Shown piece after piece: positions 55,915 through 64,000 of a stretch of DNA of 64,000 bases. The position numbers and the translations under genes were made by a program. Source of the stretch: Ariolimax columbianus (taxonomy: Eukaryota > Mollusca > Gastropoda > Stylommatophora > Arionidae); assembly GCA_036924085.1 (NCBI GenBank), contig JAVGWX010000002.1, positions 158,245,674 through 158,309,673 on the forward strand. Direction: 5' to 3'. Under the pieces are notes generated by a model, which ran no database searches, had not been told where the DNA came from, and saw nothing but the letters and a program-made list of their open reading frames with translations. Within the stretch, counting starts at the first letter, position 1; each line of letters starts with the position of its first letter.

Positions 55915-57085
55915 GGATCCCGAGTGTTGTGCAGCTTTGGCGAATCTTGCCCGTCTAGTCGGAAAGGAGAGGAGTCTTCCAGGAGTTATTGCCGCACTGG
56001 TACTACCGAGTGGTTGCTGTCCTCCAGCGTTCGACTCTCCTTCTGGCTACATGGCATTCCAACGGTGCTTGGTGTTGGTATGCTGTCGGGCTTCCTCGTT
56101 GCCTGATAAACCCCGAATGACACCGTTGTGTAGGCCTTTCTATCGTCGCTGCCTAAGTGATAGGCCCAGGAGACGGCGCTCAAGCGAGGCATGTGTTTTT
56201 GGCCAGGTTTGACTTACACAGCAAAGCCCTGGAAGAACACTGCTGAGTTGAATATGTCTGGTCGTAGTCTGGTGTCTCTCGTGGCGTCTGTTGCCGCTTT
56301 GATCAAGCTGAAATTTTCCTACTCTACGCGTCGAGGCCGGGCAGTCTCTGGCTGCAGGTTATTTATTGTGTCGAAGGGACGGTCAAGGTAGATGTATTCT
56401 TCGATATCTTCTAGTTGTGTTTGGTTAGGAGGACGTGGCTGGGCTCCGAAAAATGGTTGCACATGACTTTAGTTTTTTCCATATTTATAGTGAGGCCTGC
56501 TTTTTTGCCCACCGCTTCCAGCGAAGTTAGCGTCCGTGTCGCTTGGATGGGTTCCATTGGAAGGCGTGTGGTATCGTCGGCAAATCTTAGACAGTTGAAG
56601 GTCGATACCGTACTCACTCCAGTCGCAATGGCTCATTGTCCACTCTAGGCAGGTAGAGAAGAGGATGTTCGAGATGAGGGTCGTCCTGTTACACGCTTGT
56701 GTCTCCAGGCATGCAGAGAAAAGGATGGTCGAGATGGGGTCGTCCTGTCACACATCTTTGATTCCTGGCATGGAGAGAAAAGGTTGGGCATACCTTTTTC
56801 CATTGCGACAGTTTCAGTCGTGTGAATGGACGAATAATGGTGGTACAACGTTTCACCATGTATCCAGCTTCGATTTCTTGTTCTTCTAGAGCTTTCCATA
56901 CATTCTGGATTGACCGAGTCGAATGGCCTTCTTGAGGGTGTTGGTGATCCTTTTCTAGATGTATCTGGTGAATACTTTGTACAGTACCGAGAGGAGGCTA
57001 ATACGGCGGTAGTAAGCCATGTCGTCTTTGTCTCCTTTCTTGTATAGTAAGACAGTCTTCGACTCTCAACAGCCCGGTGAAATTG
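55915..57085 (-). mobile_element. RTE-like LINE remnant, minus strand (LINE G)
   Basis: Minus-strand blocks from right to left: [20 protein letters not shown] and LYKVFTRYI near 57040-56960, VWKALEEQEIEAGYMVKRC near 56905-56850, DDPISTILFSACLE near 56755-56715 (RT motif B2), the catalytic-type FADDT near 56580, KAGLTINMEKTKVMCN near 56510-56460, then ERRLLGLSLRQRR near 56185-56145. The protein is frameshifted many times. The motif-B2 segment is present in two to three tandem copies (see finding). The 5' endonuclease is absent. Confidence 0.77.
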
Positions 57086-57225
57086 AATTCAATTCTTGAA
57101 AACGGGTGAATCGGTAGGAAAGAGCTGCATAGTGGGTGGCCTCGTATTTTTAACGTCTCTACCCTGGTTCACTTCCTGCCTGCGGACCTGCCAGGGGACA
57201 CGCTTGTAAATAGCACTTGGGATCT
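57086..57225. other. No recognisable feature
   Basis: Short unassigned stretch. Confidence 0.4.
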
Positions 57226-57515
57226 CGGAAAACAGGAAGGGTTGGGGAAGTGAGGGAAGGGGGGGGGGATGATAAAACAGGAAGGGTTGGGGAAGTGAGG
57301 GAAGGGGGGATGATAAAACAGGAAGGGTTGGGGAAGTGAGGGAAGGGGAGATGATAAAACAGGAAGGGTTGGAGAAGTGAGGGAAGGGGGGATGATAAAA
57401 CAGGAAGGGTTGGAGAAGTGAGGGAAGGGGGGGATGATAAAACAGGAAGGGTTCGGGAAGTGAAGGAAGAGGTGGTGATTTGATTGAAGTAGGTGGGTGG
57501 GGGGGGGGGGGATGA
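57226..57515. repeat. About 41-bp G-rich minisatellite, about 6 copies
   Basis: Unit with GATAAAACAGGAAGGGTTGG and GGAAGTGAGGGAAGGGG. Each unit has several G runs of three or more; the last copy ends in G11. Confidence 0.94.
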
Positions 57516-57611
57516 TAATCTATGACTTGAATAAGGTTTAGTTGCAGCCGCAGATGACTTGTTCCGTCTGCAGTTGTGACGTCACTCTCGTGCTGGTGTT
57601 TGGCGATGGTG

Positions 57612-58305
57612 CCGGTGGTTTGCTTGATGCGTCTATGGGTCGCTCGATGCGTCTGTGGGTCGCTTGATGCGTCTTTGGATCGCTTGATGCGTCTGTGGGT
57701 CGCTTGATGCGTCTGTGGGTCGCTTGATGCGTCTGTGGGTCGCTTGATGCGTCTGTGGGTCGCTTGATGCGTCTGTGGGTCGCTTGATGCGTCCGTGGGT
57801 CGCTTGATGCGTCTGTGGGTGCTTGATGCGTCTATGGGTCGCTTGATGCGTCTGTGGGTCGCTTGATGCGTCTGTGGGTCGCTTGATGCGTCTGTAGGTC
57901 GCTTGATGCGTCTGTGGGTGCTTGATGCGTCTTTGGATCGCTTGATGCGTCTATGGGTCTTTTCATGCGTCTATGGGTCGCTTGATGCGTCTGTGGGTCG
58001 CTTGATGCGTCTGTGGGTCGCTTGATGCGTCTGTGGGTCGCTTGATGCGTCTGTGGGTGCTTGATGCGTCTATGGGTCGCTTGATGCGTCTTTGGGTCGC
58101 TTGATGCGTCTGTGGGTTGCTTGATGCGTCTGTGGGTCGCTTAATGCGTCTGTGGGTCGCTTGATGCGTCTGTGGGTGCTTGATGCGTCTGTGGGTGCTT
58201 GATGCGTCTTTGGATCGCTTGATGCGTCTGTGGGTCTTTTGATGCGTCTATGGGTCGCTTGATGCGTCTGTGGGTCTTTTGGTGCGTCTATGGGTCTATG
58301 AGTCT
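57612..58305. repeat. 20-bp minisatellite, about 34 copies
   Basis: Unit GGGTCGCTTGATGCGTCTGT. Copies lacking TC (GGGTGCTTGATG) recur and mark duplicated blocks of about 100-140 bp. Confidence 0.96.
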
Positions 58306-58309
58306 TTGT

Positions 58310-58720
58310 CTGGAGAAACTGACGTGGTGTGCCGAGGTCCTCTGTCGACACAGTTTGCTGACTGTATTCAACACCTGGATGGTTACTGTTGTTCTGTTTA
58401 TTCTGCAGCGTTAGTCGGGGAAATTCTGTGTGGTTGAGGACTGTTTACCCAGCTGTGAATGGTTACTTTACTTACTAAACACACTCAAGTTTTCAGACTC
58501 CATTTATCCAATTGTAAATAGACGATTACCCAACACACACTGCTTTACAAGGAACCATTTCACAGATCTGATTTACAGCCAGGGCACCAAGGCACCAAAG
58601 CGGCTACGATCAATGATTGATTGATTGAAATAGGTACCTGGCCAATTTGACACGCTCTAGTCTATCAGACTTTATTTACCAGGCTGTAAATATGTGCCTG
58701 ATTTACAGTCAGAAAGCCAA
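58310..58720. repeat. Scattered GTTTACCAGGCTGTAAAT-like words
   Basis: Four to five diverged copies of a motif around TTTACCCAGCTGTGAATGG / TTTACCAGGCTGTAAATATG, plus two GATTTACAGYCAG copies. Possibly a decayed interspersed element with internal repeats; class unknown. Confidence 0.35.
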
Positions 58721-59910
58721 GTCAACAAGGAATGGAGCTGGTCGCGCCAGCTAGCGAAAACATATTTAGATCTACTAGAATAACGGCATTTTGTTTGTTT
58801 TGGAACAACGTTACCCTTTTAGAAAGTTTGGTAGCAGCGGTCCTATTCTTCCCATCAAGTCGAACATGGAGGAGTAGGGAGTATCCACACACCACACACC
58901 ACACAGATGGAATGCCACTTCTCATTACCTACGGGATATCAATTACATACAAATAAAATAAGATGGCCTCGCCTTTGTGGCTGCTCTCTCGACTCTCTCC
59001 GGTGTTTGTGTCGAGTTTTCCGATGTTTGGATTATATTTCACACCTCCTTCACCAGGTGGTATCATGATCTTTATTCTGTGGATTTGATGTGCTTTCGAT
59101 CGGTTATACAGGTTGTTATGCTGCATTTCGCTGAAATTTGATGCCTGGCTCAAGCCGTGGAAGACCAGTCCATGACGGAGTTTAACGTTCCACTTAACTG
59201 CACACCAGAATTCAGACCAGGTTATCTCTACTCCAGGACATTTCTGCTCGGACTGAAGCCAACTTCCTCCTGGCCGCCCCCCCCCCCCCCCTTCCGCCTT
59301 AGATTACACAATACCTCTCCTAACCTCGTATTCTCAGCACAGCAAGGGTCACACTGACCAACAGATGGACACAGTCAGAAGCCTCGGCGATGGGAAACAG
59401 GAAGTTTGACACGGACAGACACGGAAAGATTGACACAAACATTAGTCTAACACATTCCTCGCGGCCCGCATTCTAAGACTGGGAAGTACACGACTCCACC
59501 TGGGGAGTATGTAGGGATTTCGGTCAACACGTTACCCATGGACATAGCCTCAGCAGTTGGACATGGTAGTGATCGATCGACGCAACGGGCCTTTGACGCC
59601 TACGCGAACATTATTATTATTATATCAATTAGGGATATCATATATGATATTGATATCGTAATGGCAGCTACAAGTGAACAAAAGATACAGGGATTTAAGT
59701 TTCAAGACGAAAACAACAGTCAGGTATGCGGATTGATAATTAGCAAAGTGGACAGCACATTTGATCCACTTATACACACACACATACACACACATCATCA
59801 AATGATAGAGCAAGCATGGATCTTCTCGTTTCTTTGAAATGTAATAATGGAGATTGGATGACGTGAATTTAGAAAACAAAAAGACATTATTTAAGGTCAA
59901 GGCTGTTTTC
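58721..59910. other. No recognisable feature
   Basis: Only short frames. A C12 run lies near 59278-59291 and an ATT/TATC-rich stretch at 59605-59660. Confidence 0.4.
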
Positions 59911-59914
59911 CCCA

Positions 59915-60545
59915 ACATGAACCATATATTGACATCAACCACCAACATGAGTCATATATTGACATCAACCACCAACATGAGTCATATATTGATATCAACC
60001 ACCAACATGAGGCATATATTGACATCAACCACCAACTTGAACCATATATTGACATCCACCAACATGAACCATATATTGACATCCCCCACCAACGTGAACC
60101 ATTTACAGACATCCACTAACATGAGTCATATACTGACATTCACCAACACGAGTCATATACTGACATCCACCAACACGAGTTGTATACTGGCATCCACCAA
60201 CATGGGTCATATACTGACATCTACCAACAAGAGTCATATACTGACATCCACCAACAAGAGCCATATACTGACATCCACCAACACGAGTTGTATACTGACA
60301 TCCACCAACATGCGTCATATACTGACATCCACCAACATGAGTCATATACTGACATCCACCAACATGAGTCACATATTTACATCCACCAACACGAGTCATA
60401 TACTGGCATCCACCAACATGAGTCATATACTTACATCCACCAACATGAGTCATATACTGACATCCACCAACATGAGTCACATATTTACATCCACCAACAC
60501 GAGTCATATACTGGCATCCACCAACATGAGTCATATACTGACATC
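59915..60545. repeat. 27-bp minisatellite, about 23 copies
   Basis: Unit GTCATATACTGACATCCACC plus AACATGA. The left copies are an older 30-bp form with TCAACCACC. Continuous with the 21-bp array to the right. Confidence 0.95.
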
Positions 60546-60997
60546 CACCAACATGAGTCAGACACCCATGAACATTAGTCATATACTGACACCCGCAAAC
60601 ACAAGTCAGACATCAACCAATACGAGTCAGACACCGACTAACACGAGTCAGACCCCCACTAACACGAGTCAGACCCCCACCAACACGAGTCAGACACCCA
60701 CCAACACGAGTCAGACACCCACCAACATGAGTCAGACCCCCACTAACACGAGTCAGACACCCACTAACACGAGTCAGACACCCACTAACACGAGTCAGAC
60801 CCCCACTAACACGAGTCAGACCCCCACTAACACGAGTCAGACCCCCACTAACACGAGTCAGACCCCCACCCCCACTAACACGAGTCAAACCCCCACTAAC
60901 ACGAGTCGGACCCCCACTAACACGAGTCAGACACCCACTAACACGAGTCAGACCCCCACTAACACGAGTCAGAACCCACCAACACGAGTCACAAATT
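60546..60997. repeat. 21-bp minisatellite, about 21 copies
   Basis: Unit AACACGAGTCAGACCCCCACT (shown shortened: AACACGAGTCAGACCC + CCACT). It shares AACAYGAGTCA with the adjacent 27-bp unit and looks derived from it by loss of ATATACTGACAT-type sequence and gain of GACCCCC. Both periods are multiples of three, so one 381-codon frame spans both. Confidence 0.94.
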
Positions 60998-61014
60998 AAA
61001 AATGTAAACAAAGA

Positions 61015-61345
61015 AGCGTTTCTTAAATACTCGTCTTTGCCGTATGGCAGAGAAACATGGACAAAGAACACATAGAAAGATAAAGGAATTAATGCTTTTG
61101 AAATATACAGACGAATGGGACACATATGGGGGAAAGACAGGATGTCATGTCAAGAAGTATTGGAGAAAGTAGCAGCGGACGGGAAAGGAATGAACAAATT
61201 TAGAGCCGTACAAGTCATCTTTTTGTGTGGTATCACAAGACATAACACTTTACTGAAGGCCATGCTGGAAGGAAAGGTCAAGGACACACGCGCCAGAGAA
61301 ACACAACCTTATAAGTGGGAGCATATCAGAAGATGAACAGATTTC
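61015..61345 (+). mobile_element. LINE ORF2 3' remnant (LINE H)
   Basis: Plus-strand frames read LPYGRETWT near 61036-61062, IYRRMGHIWGKDRM (61106-61145), EVLEKVAADG and GITRHNTLLKAMLEGKVKD followed by TRARETQPYKWEHIRR to the stop at 61334. These match the terminal YGSETW / YRRML / RHxxLxxxxLEGKxxGxRxRGRQ blocks of RTE/CR1-like LINE proteins. Frameshifted once at the left. Confidence 0.75.
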
Positions 61346-61555
61346 GCCACTAAAGCACAAAAAAGAAGTTTTTGAAGAACTATTCGATGTGGAGAGGGCA
61401 CCTGCGCTGATGGTGTGCCGGGTTGTACTCGGAGATTGACCTGTTTTGACGGTCAAGGTAGTCCCACTGCTATTATGGGGTAAGTGTTATATACTTCACT
61501 GTACTAGGTCTGGTCTTAACTTTCCATGACATGAGATAGTCGCCGTCTTTCCTTT
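61346..61555. other. Possible 3' part of SINE or LINE, unassigned
   Basis: Lies between LINE H and a minus-strand tRNA-like head; it could be the SINE body. Confidence 0.35.
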
Positions 61556-61581
61556 CCTAACAGTAAGACATGTACCCATTC

Positions 61582-61655
61582 ACAAGTGGGTATCGAACCC
61601 GATACCTTTGCCTTGAGAAACGACCGTCCTATCAGTCAGCTGTTACATTGCCCTC
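61582..61655 (-). mobile_element. tRNA-derived SINE head (probable)
   Basis: On the minus strand: A-box-like AGCTGACTGATAGGACG (61642-61626), an anticodon-like GTTTCTCAAGGC arm, and a clear B box GGTTCGATACC (61599-61589) inside the T stem TATCGGGTTCGATACCC. Overall tRNA-sized. Mismatches in the acceptor stem point to a SINE head rather than a gene. Confidence 0.65.
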
Positions 61656-61659
61656 GTAA

Positions 61660-61995
61660 TTACTACGTGGCGTCGAAGCATGGATAATGAACCTGCCGAC
61701 TACCAGATAGGATTGAGTCATTTGATGAGCAAGTATAAAGAAGTAAGACACATTTAGTGTGGAGAAAGAACGGGAATTATTGGAGAAATTGGGGGAGTAG
61801 CAAGCGACTTTAGTTAACGAAATTGGAGTTCAAAACTATTTTGTTAATCCTTTTATTTCACCTGGAAACAGGCGCCTCAACAGGTGTGAATACGCGCGTC
61901 AACAGGTGTGAACACGCGCGTCAACAGGTGTGAGGATGCACTGACAATATGCAAATTAGTTTCTTGAATTTTATGATCAACTGGTGGGACACGCT
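61660..61995. repeat. Unassigned, ends in small repeat
   Basis: Three adjacent copies of CGCGCGTCAACAGGTGTGAA-like words at about 61870-61935. Otherwise nothing recognised. Confidence 0.6.
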
Positions 61996-61997
61996 GA

Positions 61998-62480
61998 GTG
62001 ACAGAGAGAGAGAGGGAGAGGGAGAGAGAGACAGAGAGAGAGGGAGAGAGAGAGGTAGATAGAGAGAGTGAGAGAGGGAGAGGGAGAGAGAGGAAGAGGG
62101 AGAGAGAGGGAGAGAGAGAGGTAGATAGAGAGAGGGAGAGAGAGAGGGAGAGAGAGAGGGAGACAGAGAGAGAGAGAGAGAGGGAGACAGAGAGAGAGAC
62201 AGAGAGAGAGACAGAGAGAGAGAGGGAGAGGGAGAGAGAGACAGAGTGGGAGAGAGAGGGAGAGAGAGAGGGGGGAGAGAGAGTGAGAGAGGTAGATAGA
62301 GAGAGTGAGAGAGAGAGTGAGAGAGAGAGGTAGATAAAGCGAGAGATAGAGTAGCACTAACTGATGGGACACACTGAGAGAGAGGGAGAGAGAGAGAGTA
62401 GCACAAACTGAAGGGACACACTGAGAGAGAGAGCGAGAGAGAAAAAGAGAGAGAGAGAGAAGCAGCACTTACTGATAGGA
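61998..62480. repeat. GA-rich tract with inserted CTGATGGGACACACTGA words
   Basis: (GAGAGAGG)n-type homopurine DNA to about 62345, then (GA)n blocks separated by four copies of a pyrimidine-containing word (ACTGATGGGACACACTGAG) at about 61978, 62358, 62405 and 62468. Open frames are compositional. Confidence 0.95.
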
Positions 62481-62484
62481 CACG

Positions 62485-63565
62485 ATGGGAGAGGGAGAAA
62501 GATATACAGAGAAGGGAGTGCTGATTGGTGGGAAACTCTGGGAGAGAAACTACCAATAACAAATGCAAATTGTCTGTGATATGAGGGCGCTGGTAACTTC
62601 CTACCAACCACACCTTTTGCACGTTTTCCGATTCTTGACCCAGCAAGGTTGTATCCTTATGTCATGTGAAACATTATCACATTTAGTGATGAAATCACAT
62701 TCACTGGATGGTTAAGCGTAAAATACAGTACACGGTTATTCACCATTGGAAACAAGACGACCGGAAAGAAAATAAACATTAGGCTGACTAGGATTCATAT
62801 CCAAACTTCTGTTTAAAGTCTTGAGCCGGGAAAATGTCAGGCAGTTATGATTTCATCTTTTGTTGTAGATTCTGACACAGCATGGCTCTGTTGTGCGCTT
62901 TCTCTGGCATGGCAGGGGTCTAACTAAACTATTTATGTTTTTACTGCCTCGCAAATAATTCTGAAATGTCCTGGAGTGAATGCTTGCTTGTCGGTTCCCA
63001 TGTTTCCCTGTTGGAGTTAATTATATCGACGTGGTTATCCCACGGCAGGTCCCCACGCTGTAGTTGTCAAGTGTTGATTACAATATTGGGAAGCCAGGAA
63101 TGTGCAGATAGATATGACGTTTTCTGTATCGTATCAAATGGTATTCTGCAGTTGGAAACACAGATTTCTGGTCATAAATATGACAACATCCAATGTTGCT
63201 GGAGATTAAGATCTGAAACAGAAAATGGACAAAGACTTTTCTAGAAATATAAATCATAACTAGAAATGTGTAGTATCTCTACATACAACAAGAAGAGAAA
63301 ATGGAGAGGGGGGAGGTGTAAGAGTACGCGAGAAGATCTAGGACACTGGATGTTCGTGGATCAGGCTCCAGATGATGGTCTGGATATGGGAATGTACTCA
63401 GAGTGACCTTCTCCTTTGTGTTGCTATGGAAACGATGACGTTGTATTTGTTTGTTGTTGTTCAAGTTTCTCGTACTGAATTCTTTGCTTTAGACGAATGT
63501 TCTCTGGTAGCAGGTTACAGGGGGTCTTATTGCATCCTGGGGTGTGTTAAAGATGGTAGTTCTAG
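62485..63565. other. No recognisable feature
   Basis: Short frames only, including a 92-codon plus frame at 62966-63244 without recognised motifs. Confidence 0.4.
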
Positions 63566-63569
63566 GTCC

Positions 63570-63680
63570 TTCTCACTGTAGTGTAATGCAAAACCTGTCA
63601 GTAGGTACTCCACTAACAAGATCACAGTGTAGACTGATACCTAGTTGGCCAGGCTGCTGCTATGTAGCTAGTTTCCAGAG
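63570..63680. mobile_element. Dispersed SINE-like repeat, copy 3 (partial)
   Basis: CTGTAGTGTAATGCAAAACC at 63576 and CCTAGTTGGCCAGGCTGCTG near 63640 correspond in order and spacing to copies at 16752 and 39300. Weakest of the three. Confidence 0.35.
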
Positions 63681-63779
63681 GCACGGCGTGGATGTGAGAT
63701 AAGGTATTGGTAAGTATGTTACACCTTGCTCTAACGTAATGTTGGCTTTTGTTGTGGATGGTGTACTTTTCTATGATTT

Positions 63780-63970
63780 GATGTGTGGGTCTTAGTCAGT
63801 ATGTTGTACCTGGCTATTGTGTGGGTCTTGTGTTAGTTTGTTGTATTTGGCTGTACCATGAGACAGGGTCTTGGTCAGTATGTTGTACTTGGCTGCAGCC
63901 TGAGGCAGGGTCTTGGTCAGTATATTGTACCTGGCTGTTGTGTGGGTCTTGGTCAGTATGTTGTACTTGT
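63780..63970. repeat. About 45-bp minisatellite, about 5 copies
   Basis: Units with GGGTCTTGGTCAGTATGTTG, TACCTGGCTG and either TTGTGT or CAGCCTGAGGCA. Runs to near the window edge. Confidence 0.9.
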
Positions 63971-64000
63971 AATTTTTTTTAGAACTATTCTGAATCCTTG

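Noticed and set aside
607..60997. Selection for codon-length repeat units across the window
   Set aside because: Of about 28 arrays with a clear period, roughly 10 have a period divisible by three, close to the one third expected by chance.

Overview
Kind of sequence. This is eukaryotic nuclear DNA with no intact host gene that I can support. By my count about 24 kb of the 64 kb is tandem-repeat array. Most of the rest that can be identified is dead retrotransposon: LINE fragments and tRNA-derived SINE-like segments, all with stops, frameshifts and truncations. The mix of RNase H-bearing LINEs, RTE-like LINEs, tRNA-SINEs and very abundant minisatellites suits an invertebrate animal. A mollusc or another lophotrochozoan is my best guess, as an inference only. 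The long open frames (up to about 1,080 codons) all lie on simple arrays and are treated as artefacts of repeats that lack stop codons, not as genes.

Layout. 0.6-1.7 kb: a 33-bp array holding a short LINE 3' end. 2.4-5.7 kb: small arrays, a tRNA-like segment and a compound CA minisatellite. 5.9-13.1 kb: a LINE cluster. An RNase H-type LINE (5.94-7.83 kb) is followed by a CR1/jockey-like LINE (7.9-13.1 kb). A near-complete ORF2 of an I/Nimb-like LINE (8846-12538) splits the second one and is flanked by a 12-bp target-site duplication. 15-16.6 kb: an 8-bp-core array split by another copy of the same LINE on the minus strand. 16.9-17.8 kb: a degenerate RTE-like LINE 3' end. 18.4-21 kb and 25-28.4 kb: very large arrays. 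28.78-29.94 kb: an element starting in the 3' end of 28S rRNA and ending in the same tail as the I/Nimb-like LINE. 30.3-31.8 kb: 41-bp and about 170-bp arrays. 32-34.7 kb: unrecognised coding-like stretches. 35.8-45.5 kb: many minisatellites and one LINE reverse-transcriptase remnant. 46-49.3 kb: a 3.2-kb near-homopyrimidine array with higher-order repeats. 49.4-58.3 kb: more minisatellites with two LINE remnants. 59.9-64 kb: a 27-to-21-bp array, a LINE 3' remnant, a tRNA-like SINE head and GA-rich DNA.

How it fits together. Several copies appear to come from one LINE family recognised by RNase H plus CxC-H-C sequence and a GCGTACGA-(GAA)n tail: 1400-1683, 8846-12538 and 15078-16128. Two of the three lie inside tandem arrays. 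The 28S-derived element (28778-29942) carries the same tail and a 12-bp duplication, which suggests it was mobilised by that LINE's machinery. This is the most notable object in the window.
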